Below are positions 18,957 through 28,160 of a stretch of 64,000 nt of DNA, in pieces. The first letter of the stretch is position 1, and each line of letters begins with the position of its first letter. Origin of the DNA: Lampropedia aestuarii (GTDB taxonomy: Bacteria > Pseudomonadota > Gammaproteobacteria > Burkholderiales > Burkholderiaceae_C). Under the pieces are notes generated by a model. That model was not told the origin of the DNA. It worked only from the letters and a program-made list of their open reading frames with translations, and searched no databases. The stretch is taken from NCBI RefSeq assembly GCF_004803635.1, contig NZ_SSWX01000001.1, positions 1 to 64,000 of the forward strand, read 5' to 3'. The position numbers were made by a program, and so were the translations under genes.

Positions 18957-20504
18957 TTATTTGCCAGCACCATCAGGGGTGTCAGTTGGCACCACATGGT
19001 GGGTCGAACGAGCACGTGGGTGCATGAAAAAGTGGCCATCGGGTGCATTGTGGGTTTTGATGTGCACCAAATTCGCATTCAATTTCTTGGCAGACTTGTC
19101 ATGGAAGGCGTAAATCACGAATGGAATTGCCGCCACAACCACAAAGCTGACCACCAGCAGCATCACATAAGAGCGGTCTGCACTCTCGCCGCCAATCGAT
19201 GAGGGTGGATAGAAGGAGACGAAGAAGGCAAACACAGACACCACAAAACCAACCGCAGCCACAATGACTTTGAAAGTGTCACCACCAGGCACGCTGAAAG
19301 TTCTTTTCAGACCTTTTTGCTTACGAACCAGGTTGATGTAGCCCAGGAACAGCAAGAAATAAGTGCACAGGTAAATCACCACGGTCAGTGCCAAGGCAAT
19401 CAGGAACGACATGTTGCCGCCACCGCTGGAGTTGGTGAGCACCACAATCGCAATCGTGGTCAGAATCAGCTGTGCTACCACCAATGCCACGGGCACGCCA
19501 TTTTTGTTCACTTTCGCAAACATGGCAGGCAAGATGCCTTTCTGAGCCGTCACCAACATGCCGCGCGATGGGCCAACGATCCAGGAGGCGATTTCAGCCA
19601 AAACACCCAGCAGCAGCAAAGCGGCAATGATGCGTACAGTCCATTCAAAGCCTGGACCAAAATGGCCGACCAAGAAGCTGAAGGTCTGCACCACACCCGA
19701 AGACAGGTTGATCTGGTCAGCAGGAATCGTTGCTGCGACCGACAAACCACCAATGGAGCTCAAAACGATTGCGGCAATCATCAGCAAGATGATTGCAATC
19801 GGGTAGTCACGGCCAGGATTTTTCATCTCATTGACGTGCGTGGCTGAAGCCTCAACCCCCATGTAGCTTAAGATGAACGCGACAAAAACCACCAAGGTAC
19901 CGATTTGGGTGAAATCAGGGAAAAATGTTTTAGCAGACATTTCGATCTGCAAGGGCGCGCCGCTGGTGAGAAAGCTGATCGCCAGCGCAGCCAGAATCAA
20001 AGCAGGCAACAAAATGCCAGCGAAGAAACCCACTTTGGCAATGATGGCTGTGTATTTGGTGCCGCCCAATTGGGTGAACGCCAGACCCCACAAAATCACC
20101 AGAGCAGCAATCGTCTTAGTTACCGGATCGGCATTCAGTGCAGGCCAGTTGAGAATATACGACAGCGCGCCCAGTACGAAATACAGCATTGGCAAAAAAC
20201 CAATCGCAATTTCAAGATAGCAGAATGAAATGGCTGCAAACCCCCATTTTTCACCCAGGGTGTTGGATACCCAGGCAAATACCCCGCCCTCTTGCCAGCC
20301 GTCCACCGTGGCCATTTCCGCTGAACACAGGCCAACTGGAATAAACCACAAAATCCCCCCAAGCAGCAAGAAGAACACCAAGCTAAAGCCTGAGGTCGCA
20401 AAGGTCGGATATTCGTAAACCGCCATTACCATGGAAGCGGTAATGGCAAAGAAGCCAATCATTGAAAGCTGCTTACTTGATACAGCCGCACTGGATGTAG
20501 CCAT
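18957..20504 (-). CDS. gadC: glutamate:GABA antiporter
   Basis: Inner-membrane APC-family exchanger of 515 residues that swaps cytosolic GABA for external glutamate (and glutamine in the E. coli protein), the transport half of glutamate-dependent acid resistance. It begins STSAAVSS-like residues then [29 protein letters not shown], and carries [21 protein letters not shown]. The extended hydrophilic C-terminus (last ~45 residues, ending [14 protein letters not shown]) corresponds to the C-plug that keeps GadC closed at neutral pH. The ATG at 20504 has GGGGGTGA 6 bases upstream, better placed than the ATG 15 bases earlier. It follows glutaminase on the same strand. Confidence 0.95.
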   Translation of the reverse strand: MATSSAAVSSKQLSMIGFFAITASMVMAVYEYPTFATSGFSLVFFLLLGGILWFIPVGLCSAEMATVDGWQEGGVFAWVSNTLGEKWGFAAISFCYLEIAIGFLPMLYFVLGALSYILNWPALNADPVTKTIAALVILWGLAFTQLGGTKYTAIIAKVGFFAGILLPALILAALAISFLTSGAPLQIEMSAKTFFPDFTQIGTLVVFVAFILSYMGVEASATHVNEMKNPGRDYPIAIILLMIAAIVLSSIGGLSVAATIPADQINLSSGVVQTFSFLVGHFGPGFEWTVRIIAALLLLGVLAEIASWIVGPSRGMLVTAQKGILPAMFAKVNKNGVPVALVVAQLILTTIAIVVLTNSSGGGNMSFLIALALTVVIYLCTYFLLFLGYINLVRKQKGLKRTFSVPGGDTFKVIVAAVGFVVSVFAFFVSFYPPSSIGGESADRSYVMLLVVSFVVVAAIPFVIYAFHDKSAKKLNANLVHIKTHNAPDGHFFMHPRARSTHHVVPTDTPDGAGK

Positions 20505-20538
20505 GGTAGTCACCCCCATAAATCACAAACGATTAATA

Positions 20539-20592
20539 GAATTAATTCATTATTTTTAAAATGACCAATATCCAAAAATAATGAATTAATTC
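20539..20592. promoter_or_regulatory. perfect 19-bp inverted repeat with two GAATTAATTC palindromes upstream of gadC
   Basis: Bases 20539-20557 and 20574-20592 are exact reverse complements, 19 of 19, separated by 16 bases. Each arm begins or ends with GAATTAATTC, itself a 10-bp palindrome, so two copies of that palindrome lie 44 bp centre to centre. The element sits 35-88 bases before the gadC ATG and 60 bases after the glutaminase stop. It could be an operator for a dimeric regulator or an RNA hairpin affecting gadC expression. A simple terminator is less likely because the stem is AT-rich. Confidence 0.7.
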
Positions 20593-20654
20593 CCCAGAAT
20601 GAAGAAGGCAAAGTAAGTGAAAAGAGTCGGTCCGCCCTTGCCCTCTTTCCTACA

Positions 20655-21587
20655 TCAGACTTTGGGTCTGAAAATATTGCCGCCTAAATGGCGCTCAGCT
20701 TCTGCAATCGCTGCCTGCGCGCGCACAGAATTGCCCGCATCATCCAGTGGTGGAGAAAAAGCCGCAATCGCCAGCTTGCCAGGAATGACTGCCATTAAAC
20801 CGCCGCCAACGCCGCTTTTGCCTGGCAGTCCGGTCGTGAATGCCCAATCGCCAGAGCTTGTGTAGAGGCCCTCCATCATCATTTCAGCCAAAATAGGTGC
20901 GACGTTACCTTCTTGAATCACACGTTTTTTGGTGATCGGATTCACACCACCGTTGGCTAGTGTGGCCCCCATCGTGGCCAAATCAACGGCATCTACCAAA
21001 GTAGAACATTGCCTTGTGTAGACCTCCACTGCGCGCATCGGGTCGCTGTAAGCGGTGCCTGCGCTGTACAGCAGCCAGGCAATGGCTCTGTTGTGGAAGT
21101 TGGTGGTCTGCTCAGACACATTGACTTCGTCACTGAGTGCAATGGAGCGACCAGCAAACTGGCTTTGCATGTCGAGAATCTTGGCCCAGCACTCATCTGC
21201 GGAATCTCCTGGCACCAAGCTGACGGCTGCAATCGCTCCGGCATTGACCAATGGGCTCAGTGGCTTGCCCTGATTCAATTCAATGGCCTCCACCGAGTTG
21301 AATGGCATGCCCGTTGGGCTGTCACCCAACTTCTCTCGCACGCCTTCTGGGCCGATGTTCTCCATCACCAAGGCCAGGGTAAAAACCTTGGAGATCGACT
21401 CCAGCGCAAACTGGTAGTCTGTATCACCGACTTTGAAGCATTGGCCATCCACAGTCACGATGCAGATCCCAAACAAGTCGCTTGGGACCTTGGCTAGAAA
21501 AGGGATGTAGTCTGCATTCTTACCGCCAGAAGCTTTCAAACCAGCTTCGTAAGCAGCCTTGATCGACGCATTAATATCTAGGGACAT
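20655..21587 (-). CDS. glsA: glutaminase A
   Basis: Serine-dependent beta-lactamase-fold glutaminase that hydrolyses glutamine to glutamate and ammonia. Its 310 residues contain the catalytic Ser-x-x-Lys (SISK, residues 64-67), NAGAIAA, and SGDWAFTTGLPGKSGVGGG. Beside gadC this matches the E. coli YbaS-GadC and Brucella gadBC-glsA arrangements, where released ammonia takes up a proton and glutamate feeds GadB. The ATG at 21587 has AGGTG 6 bases upstream. The run into gadC is separated by 150 bases containing a large inverted repeat. Confidence 0.95.
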   Translation of the reverse strand: MSLDINASIKAAYEAGLKASGGKNADYIPFLAKVPSDLFGICIVTVDGQCFKVGDTDYQFALESISKVFTLALVMENIGPEGVREKLGDSPTGMPFNSVEAIELNQGKPLSPLVNAGAIAAVSLVPGDSADECWAKILDMQSQFAGRSIALSDEVNVSEQTTNFHNRAIAWLLYSAGTAYSDPMRAVEVYTRQCSTLVDAVDLATMGATLANGGVNPITKKRVIQEGNVAPILAEMMMEGLYTSSGDWAFTTGLPGKSGVGGGLMAVIPGKLAIAAFSPPLDDAGNSVRAQAAIAEAERHLGGNIFRPKV

Positions 21588-22077
21588 AAGCAACACCTAT
21601 AGAAATTGGTTTTGGCAAGACAATTCCATTACGCAAAATAACAATCTGCAACAATTTCGAGCTTCGACGATCCTACCATAAACACCCTAAAAGCCAGCAG
21701 CATTTTCAACATTATTGAAAAAGAACCAGCAATTGAAGACACAAAAATAGACGAAACGAAGAAATTAAACGGCAACATTCGCGTCACGTGCAGCGTGGCC
21801 GAGCCAAATCGGGCTTCTTACGCATTCGAAGCGCAACAAATACCACCAATCAAATCGAACTTAATCCCTTCACCTTCTTTGCATATAAAGAAAATTAATG
21901 AAGAAAATCGATATTAAACGGTCAATATGTCTGTGATTTCACACAGCACATATCCCTATTGACAGCATGGGGACTGAAATAACCTGGGCCAGCCCCATGA
22001 GTGGTAATCTCAACGCAGCCACTCAACCGCATTCAACCGATTGGTATTTGGCATCGAAATTGCCGCACCAGCCTGCT
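21588..22077. other. AT-rich intergenic region between hydrolase and glutaminase genes
   Basis: These 490 bases hold no recognisable gene and are clearly more AT-rich than the surrounding coding DNA, consistent with a regulatory region for glsA. TTTTCAA and TTGAAAA form an inverted repeat near 21707-21725, and a CACGTG palindrome lies near 21785. A TTGACA at 21959 has no matching -10 element on the plus strand. Confidence 0.5.
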
Positions 22078-23247
22078 TTATTTGCTCGCCGCCTGCAGCA
22101 ATTGCGTGCCATTGATGGAGTTTGTGGCAATATCAGACAAGGCCAGCACTTTCTTCTCCGTGGTTTTTTTCAACTCATTGAGGTCAAAGTGCACGTAATT
22201 CAGGCTGTCATAACTGCGGATATTGAACTGCAGATTGCGCAGATCCATCAAACTCGTCCAGTTGGTGTATTCGCTCACATACATCTCATGCTCGGTCAGC
22301 CCCGGTGCTGTCGCGTTAATCGCCCCTGCCGTGAAGCGGTTGTCAGCCGAAATGCCGCGCGGACGGTCAAAGTTGTTCATCACATTGGCCAGCGTCTGCA
22401 TGGCTTTGGCAGGAGTGTCGCCTTTTTCAGCAAACTGCGAGTAATACACGGCGCGGACAAAGCGTCCCACTGATGTATTCGATGCAGGCAGCGCCACGGT
22501 CGCGATACCGGAGTCTGGCTGGCTGAGCTTGACGCCGTTGATCTCAAGTGTGGAGTGGTCAATATTGCTCAGAAAAGTGTAATTGTTCAGGTTGGTCATA
22601 TGCCAGCTGAACTCAGGTCCATTGGTCATTACGCCAATCGGGTTGTCAATCACGTTTTGTTTGCCATTGGCAAATTCAATCACAATCGATTTGCCTGTGG
22701 CATCGTGCAACGAGTAGTGAAACGGCGTTTTCAACAAGCCCAAAGGCAAAAGTGCAGTCACCAAGACCGGCTGTTTTTCCAATGCCTCTTTGACTTCCTG
22801 CACAGTGCCAAACTGCGACAAGGTCCATGAGCCCAAATCAATGGCAGACAAAACGGCCTGGGTTTTGGACATCATATCGGCAGGCCCATCAGTGCTTGCG
22901 AATGCCAGCAAGCTGAAACTCAGGCCTTTGTCATTGAGGCCTTCGGACACTTTCAGCTCACCGTTGACAGGATCAGGAACAGCCACCGAGATAAACGCAT
23001 GCTTGGTATCAAAATCCAGCACATGGTGGTTATCTGCCTTCGAGCCAAATTTCGTCCCAGCCGGGAAATAGGCAATCTTATAGGGCAGTGACATTGGCAA
23101 TTCCATCGTCCGTCCCGCGTACGGTGCACCATGGGCATCGGTGTAGAGCATGGAGGTGCATGCCTGGCTGACCACAGGCGCAATCAGTGCCAGGGATGCA
23201 AGGCTTGCCACAATACTGCGTGTGAGCATGTTCTGTTTCGGGGCCAT
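22078..23247 (-). CDS. secreted choloylglycine hydrolase/penicillin V acylase family enzyme
   Basis: Ntn-hydrolase that would cut an amide bond in conjugated bile acids, penicillin V or acyl-homoserine lactones. A signal peptide (MLTRSIVASLASLALIAPVVSQA) is followed at once by Cys30. Cleavage there would expose the N-terminal nucleophile Cys that this family requires (CTSMLYTD). Other features are YAGRTMELP, LNDKGLSFSLLAF and NPIGVMTNGPEFSWH. At 389 residues it is of the longer Gram-negative periplasmic type. AAGGAG precedes the ATG at 23247. It lies 56 bases after the outer-membrane efflux gene, so an operon with the pump is likely. Which amide it cleaves cannot be read from sequence. Confidence 0.9.
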   Translation of the reverse strand: MAPKQNMLTRSIVASLASLALIAPVVSQACTSMLYTDAHGAPYAGRTMELPMSLPYKIAYFPAGTKFGSKADNHHVLDFDTKHAFISVAVPDPVNGELKVSEGLNDKGLSFSLLAFASTDGPADMMSKTQAVLSAIDLGSWTLSQFGTVQEVKEALEKQPVLVTALLPLGLLKTPFHYSLHDATGKSIVIEFANGKQNVIDNPIGVMTNGPEFSWHMTNLNNYTFLSNIDHSTLEINGVKLSQPDSGIATVALPASNTSVGRFVRAVYYSQFAEKGDTPAKAMQTLANVMNNFDRPRGISADNRFTAGAINATAPGLTEHEMYVSEYTNWTSLMDLRNLQFNIRSYDSLNYVHFDLNELKKTTEKKVLALSDIATNSINGTQLLQAASK

Positions 23248-23303
23248 CGTCTTACTCCTTATGAAGCGGTTGGTGAGAAAACACGTGCAAATGAAATGGA
23301 GAA

Positions 23304-24917
23304 TCACTGGGTGGGCGGCAGCCATTGGTCTTGGGCAGCCACCATATCACCCATCACAAATGCCAAATTCGCTGCTGCAGTCAATGCGGCGTATCGCGCA
23401 TCAAGCTGAGCCTGGAGTGCGATATTGAGCTGACTGGCGGCCATCGTTGCCAGCTGGATACTGACCAGGCCATGTTGGTAGGACTCAAATGCAGCGTCAT
23501 AGGCCACCGTGGCCGTCGCCACCAATTCGGTGGCAGCTTCGTAGCTTTGCAGGGCAGTATTGAGCACGGTCTCGGCCCCAGCCACCTCGCGAATCGCCAA
23601 GTCACGCAATTGCTGCAAGGCCTCTTGCGCCTGCTCTACCCGCACTTGCGCTTTGGCGCGCTCGCTGCTGCGCAAACCACCATCAAATAACGGCATGGTG
23701 ATGCCCACTAAGACGCCTGTGGATGAGCCTTGCGGGCTCAAAGTGGGCAGGTTGCCGACATCAAGCCGACTGCTCGTGTGGGCCAATGAGCCGGCCATAA
23801 AGACTTTGGGCCTGAAAGCCGCCTCTGCGACCCGCTCGGCAGCTTCAGCCGCGCGCACGGCAGCGTATGCCGCGGCAATATCGGCCCGTTCACTCAAAAC
23901 GTCTTGCAGGCGCTGCTCAGTAATAGGGTCATTGGCCGCTGGCAACGTGACGTCGGGAGTGGGCGCAATCGGCACAATACTGGTGGGAGCCAGCCCCAAG
24001 GAGCCAACCAAGGCTAGATAAGCATTGCGCTCCAACCCTTCGCTGGTGACCAGATGCAGCTTGCCTTGGGCGTTGGCCTGCTGGGCCAGCGCCAGGTCCA
24101 CGCGCGTCGCCACACCGGCATCCATGCGCTCTTGCACGGCCTGCATCACCGCTTCATGGTTGAGCTGGGTTTTGCGCGCCAGCTCAGTCCTTGCGCGGGC
24201 GGCGTTATAGCTGTAGTAATGGCTGGTTACATCACGTATGACTTTTTGGTGGCTGGCATTGAAAAGAATATTCGCCCCCAGCGAGACATACTGCGCGCCA
24301 TCCAATGCAGCCTCTCGCAGACCAAAGTCAAACAATAGCCAATTTAACGTGAGTGCCGGAATCGTTCCGTGGACATTGCTATGGACCGTTGTCTCCCCCA
24401 TTCCCAAAGGCAGTGTCACTGGAGTGCGTCTGCGTTGATAGCCAGACAGCACATTGACGGACAGGTTCGGCAGCCACAGGGACTCCACCTCACCCACGGT
24501 CAATGCCGCTTCGCGAGCTCTGTTCCAGGCCTGCTTGGTTTCCTTGTTCTCACGCTGCGCAATATCAATCAATTGGGCCAGATTCAGTGGTGCGGACTGC
24601 TCAAAGCGCGTATCTGGCTCCACCGGCGCCAATCGGGGCAACTGGTTTGGCAGCGCAGGAATTGCAAAGCTCGGACCACGCTGCTCTGCTGGGATTTTCA
24701 AACTAGGGACTTCACCCTGCCACGGCGAATCTGCTGCCGGACGCCAGGCCTCATTTGGTGATGGAGGCGCGTAACGGTCCAATGTATTACTGACACAGGC
24801 ACTCAAAAGCTGCGCACAGGCCAGCAAAGCCACGCATTTGCCAGCCGTGGTCAACTTTGGCTTGATCCCCAAGCCAGTGGTGTTAGTAGGGGGGGTACTG
24901 TGCATGATTCGCTTCAT
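23304..24917 (-). CDS. outer-membrane efflux lipoprotein (NodT/OprM family)
   Basis: A 537-residue TolC-type outer-membrane channel of the NodT group. The N-terminus has a lipobox LLSACVSN, giving a lipid-anchored Cys near residue 41. Two repeated outer-membrane efflux domains follow, with long coiled-coil helices and the typical ends RADIAAAYAAVRAAEAAERVAEAAFRPKV and LATMAASQLNIALQAQLDARYAALTA. It completes a tripartite pump with the HlyD and FUSC genes upstream. Its ATG overlaps the FUSC stop by four bases (24914-24917), a sign of coupled translation. Confidence 0.94.
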   Translation of the reverse strand: MKRIMHSTPPTNTTGLGIKPKLTTAGKCVALLACAQLLSACVSNTLDRYAPPSPNEAWRPAADSPWQGEVPSLKIPAEQRGPSFAIPALPNQLPRLAPVEPDTRFEQSAPLNLAQLIDIAQRENKETKQAWNRAREAALTVGEVESLWLPNLSVNVLSGYQRRRTPVTLPLGMGETTVHSNVHGTIPALTLNWLLFDFGLREAALDGAQYVSLGANILFNASHQKVIRDVTSHYYSYNAARARTELARKTQLNHEAVMQAVQERMDAGVATRVDLALAQQANAQGKLHLVTSEGLERNAYLALVGSLGLAPTSIVPIAPTPDVTLPAANDPITEQRLQDVLSERADIAAAYAAVRAAEAAERVAEAAFRPKVFMAGSLAHTSSRLDVGNLPTLSPQGSSTGVLVGITMPLFDGGLRSSERAKAQVRVEQAQEALQQLRDLAIREVAGAETVLNTALQSYEAATELVATATVAYDAAFESYQHGLVSIQLATMAASQLNIALQAQLDARYAALTAAANLAFVMGDMVAAQDQWLPPTQ

Positions 24918-26731
24918 GAAGAAGGCTGAGCCAATATGGCGAGCTGATGGCTCAATTGAGCAGCACCTTGCTTCTTACTCTCTGAAATAGATCCTTGTGT
25001 AGCGAAGGCTGTTTGCAAATACAGGTTTTCAAGCTGGTCTGCCGCTTGCTGCATCGCAGCCATGTCTTCGTCGCTGCGCCGCATTGACAGGGGCTCGTAG
25101 TCGTTCATCATCAATTGGTCACGCACAGCTTGCAATTTAGGCAGCAAGCGCTGCAAGTCATTCGATGTTTGCGCTGTCGCGACAGGCTGATCGAGCAGTA
25201 ATTTGAACTTCGCCGCCAACGCATTAAGCTGCTCTGCCGCAGCCTGTCCAGCCGAGACTGGCCAGACGCGCGTGAAGACGATGTACATCATGCAATTGCC
25301 CAACAAGATCCCCGCAATACGGTCCATGGCTGCATCCAGCGTGACCTCTGGGCCAAAGCCCTGCAACACCGTCAATAAAAAAGCCAGACCAATTTGCACC
25401 CCCGCATAAGCACTGCGTTCTGAGCCACTAGCAACCCAGCCTGCCACCAGCGTGACCGCAAATACCAGCACCATCAGCGCGCCGATTGAGTGGATATAGG
25501 GAATCACAAAGAAAATCGACAACATGCCAAAGCTCGCCCCAATCAAGCACCCTAAGATGCGCAGGCTGAGCTTGTGCACCGTTTCACCAGTGGTGCTGAG
25601 CGCCACCACATAGCAGGTGATCAAGGCCGTATGGATGTCTTGCCACTGCAACGCGGTATAGACCACATAGCAGGCAATCGCGCAAAACGTCGCCTTCAAT
25701 GCGTATTGGCTATAGAGTCGGTTGGTTTTGACGTCGGGGTTCAAAAAACCTTCTTTGGGCTGCACCACTTGCTCGTGGAATGCCAGCACCGGCTGGGCAG
25801 GAAAGCACAACAAATGTTGCTGCAGCGGCTCCAAGGCCTGGGCCTCAGCTGGCAAAGGCGCTTGCAGTTGCGCTGGCGGCGCAGGAAACGGCTGGCCATT
25901 CTGAATCGCCTCACTGAGTGCGCGGCAATAGGCAGCCAATGCGGGGTGGGCTGCGGTTTGAATGCCATTGCGCTGCGCCACTTGGGCGGCAGCGGCCACC
26001 ATATAACTGGCATTGACGGTTTGCTGCAGACGAGCGATTTCGGCCCGTGGCAATACCGCAAACACTTTCACAAACAGCATCGTGATAGCGATGTCGGCAT
26101 TGCCTTGCCTCAGTGGTGCAAGCCAGGCGGCGGGATTGGCCTCTAAATCCAATTGTTCGGCAATGCGCTGCATACGCTGGGCCAGATTGTTGCGCAAGAT
26201 CTTGCCAGGAGATGGGGCAAAGGTCAGTGTAAAAGCCAGCAACACGCCCATGGGCACAACGGCCATCAGCCAGGCGTACAAGACAGCACGCGTGGCGATC
26301 TCGCCCAGCGGAATCTGGCCAATCATCGAGATCACAAACGCCATCACCAGTGCCAGGATACTGCCGGCCTCACCTACCTTGCTGGCCACCCCCAAATACA
26401 AGAATAGAAACGAGAAAAACGCCAACATGGCCATGCGCAGTACTGGGCGGTCTATCGTCATTTGCACAGCCCATAACATCAACCAGATAATCAACGACGC
26501 CAAAACAATGATGCCAATGGCCATCAGCATACTGCCGCTGATATTGGGCTTCATGACAAAAATCACCAGATAACAGCCAATCGCCACCAACGGGATGCCA
26601 TACACCATGAATAACATCGTGGTCAGGGCACACACCGAGGCCACTCGTATCGCTGAGGCCAGACGCCCATCAAAAGGCATCAGCTCATCGAGAGCGACCG
26701 GAAAAAAGGTGCGAAGGACGGATGGGCTCAT
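24914..26731 (-). CDS. FUSC family inner-membrane transporter (AaeB/fusaric acid resistance type)
   Basis: A 605-residue protein with two blocks of about five to six transmembrane helices separated by a soluble region, the FUSC/AaeB layout. E. coli AaeB exports aromatic carboxylic acids and FusC-type pumps export fusaric acid. Here the cargo is unknown, but weak acids or bile acids fit the neighbourhood. It overlaps both the HlyD gene (ATGA at 26728-26731) and the outer-membrane gene (24914-24917), so the three are tightly coupled. Confidence 0.92.
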   Translation of the reverse strand: MSPSVLRTFFPVALDELMPFDGRLASAIRVASVCALTTMLFMVYGIPLVAIGCYLVIFVMKPNISGSMLMAIGIIVLASLIIWLMLWAVQMTIDRPVLRMAMLAFFSFLFLYLGVASKVGEAGSILALVMAFVISMIGQIPLGEIATRAVLYAWLMAVVPMGVLLAFTLTFAPSPGKILRNNLAQRMQRIAEQLDLEANPAAWLAPLRQGNADIAITMLFVKVFAVLPRAEIARLQQTVNASYMVAAAAQVAQRNGIQTAAHPALAAYCRALSEAIQNGQPFPAPPAQLQAPLPAEAQALEPLQQHLLCFPAQPVLAFHEQVVQPKEGFLNPDVKTNRLYSQYALKATFCAIACYVVYTALQWQDIHTALITCYVVALSTTGETVHKLSLRILGCLIGASFGMLSIFFVIPYIHSIGALMVLVFAVTLVAGWVASGSERSAYAGVQIGLAFLLTVLQGFGPEVTLDAAMDRIAGILLGNCMMYIVFTRVWPVSAGQAAAEQLNALAAKFKLLLDQPVATAQTSNDLQRLLPKLQAVRDQLMMNDYEPLSMRRSDEDMAAMQQAADQLENLYLQTAFATQGSISESKKQGAAQLSHQLAILAQPSS

Positions 26732-27780
26732 TCACAATCCTGCATGTCACGAATCATCACGGTGGCAGAGGCGCCCATGCGCATCAGCTCTTCAGGCGCG
26801 GTCTCGAGCGCGATGCGAACTGGAAAACGCTGCGCCACATGCACCCAATTGAGTGACTTTTGCACATAAGGCAAAGCCCGTGGCAAGGACACCATTTCGG
26901 CGTTATTCACGCCCCAGCCGATGCTGCTCACACGCCCTTTGAGCTCGCGCTTGGGGCTGGACAACACAAACACCGACGCGCATTGGCCCACTTGGATTTT
27001 GTCAAGATCGGTCTCCAGGAAAAAACCCGTCGCATTCCAAGTATTGGTATTGATCAGCGTGAACAGTGACTGGCCACTGATCATGTGTTCACCCGCAGAA
27101 ACTGTCAGCCCCACCACCAGGCCATCGCTGGGTGCGTAGATCGCGGTGTCCTTCAAGGCTTTTTGTGCCAATCCCAGGGTAGCCTCGGCATTGCGCACAG
27201 CAGCTTCGGTGCCATCTACCTGACCCACCAGATTGCCTGCCGCCGAATACTGTGACTGTGCTTGGCTCAGGCTGATGCGTGCATCGTTGACCGCTGTTTT
27301 GGCAGTATCGAGCTCTTGCTGTGTCACATAACCTTTGGCTGCCAATGGCGTCAAGCGGCGCAAGCTGCTTTCGGCGTATGCCAAATTGGTGCGCGCGCGG
27401 GTGATCTGCTCATTGGCAATCGAGGCATTGTCGGTCTCTGCGCGAATGCGCCGCCCAGTCGAAGTCAGCGCCGATTGGGCAATCGCCAACTGGGCCTCGG
27501 CCTGCTGCACTTGCAGCTCATACACCAATGGGTCGAGCTCATAGAGCAAGTCGCCTTTGGCGACGCGCGAGCCCTCTTGCACATGGATGGTTTTGAGCTG
27601 TCCAGGAATGGCCGAGCTGATATGCACAATGTCAGCCTGAATCACCGCATCTTCAGACAATGGATTGCTGCGCGCGTGCTGCAACAACACCCAGCCAGCC
27701 CAGGCTGTCACAACCAGGATAAAGACAACAATCAAAATGGCGAAAAATCGCCGTGGCGAGCGCTTTGCGTTCTGAGTCAT
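26728..27780 (-). CDS. HlyD/EmrA-type membrane fusion protein
   Basis: A 350-residue periplasmic adaptor. One N-terminal transmembrane helix (residues ~12-33), a biotinyl-lipoyl half (IVHISSAIPGQLKTIHVQEGSRVAKGDLLYELD), a long alpha hairpin (residues ~85-180), then the second half-lipoyl segment and beta-barrel (IYAPSDGLVVGLTVSAGEHMISGQSLF). It would link the FUSC pump to the outer-membrane channel. It begins just 6 bases after the YtcA-like gene ends and overlaps the FUSC gene. Confidence 0.94.
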   Translation of the reverse strand: MTQNAKRSPRRFFAILIVVFILVVTAWAGWVLLQHARSNPLSEDAVIQADIVHISSAIPGQLKTIHVQEGSRVAKGDLLYELDPLVYELQVQQAEAQLAIAQSALTSTGRRIRAETDNASIANEQITRARTNLAYAESSLRRLTPLAAKGYVTQQELDTAKTAVNDARISLSQAQSQYSAAGNLVGQVDGTEAAVRNAEATLGLAQKALKDTAIYAPSDGLVVGLTVSAGEHMISGQSLFTLINTNTWNATGFFLETDLDKIQVGQCASVFVLSSPKRELKGRVSSIGWGVNNAEMVSLPRALPYVQKSLNWVHVAQRFPVRIALETAPEELMRMGASATVMIRDMQDCE

Positions 27781-27786
27781 AGGCTG

Positions 27787-28119
27787 TTAGCGCGGTGAAT
27801 AGTAGAAAGAAAATGCCATAACAATGCAGGCGCCAATGCAGAGATAGGTCAACAGCCTCAACGGCATCACCTCATCAATGCCGATGCGTATAAAAATCAC
27901 CCGCAGCACCAGGGTAATCGGCACAGCCACAAAGATACCGACCAGCCAACTGGGGAAGTAGGAATCAAACAGCAAAAAGGAAGGCGCCTGCCCTTGCGAG
28001 CAGGCGCTTAAGCCCAAGCCTAAACTCAATGCAAATCCCACTTTCAACAAAGCCAGCAGGCGGCGGTACAGTGGGTTTTTCACTCTTTGTGCTAAAAAAG
28101 GCATAGGCACTTCATTCAT
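27787..28119 (-). CDS. YtcA-like small membrane lipoprotein
   Basis: A protein of about 110 residues. A hydrophobic leader ends in a lipobox (LGLSACSQ) and two more membrane helices follow (FPSWLVGIFVAVPITLVLRVIFI and LLTYLCIGACIVMAFSFYY). This layout, and its position ahead of HlyD and FUSC genes, fits the YtcA/DUF1656-like small subunits that accompany AaeB-type pumps. In-frame ATGs at 28119 and 28104 are both possible starts. It is the first gene of the pump operon. Confidence 0.8.
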   Translation of the reverse strand: MNEVPMPFLAQRVKNPLYRRLLALLKVGFALSLGLGLSACSQGQAPSFLLFDSYFPSWLVGIFVAVPITLVLRVIFIRIGIDEVMPLRLLTYLCIGACIVMAFSFYYSPR

Positions 28120-28160
28120 TGGTTGTGCCCGATTGGTTCGGGCACCGGGTAGGCAACAGT

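Noticed and set aside
21959-21990. TTGACA as a promoter -35 element in the hydrolase-glutaminase gap
   Set aside because: It is on the plus strand, opposite to both flanking genes, and lacks a -10 element at 16-18 bases.
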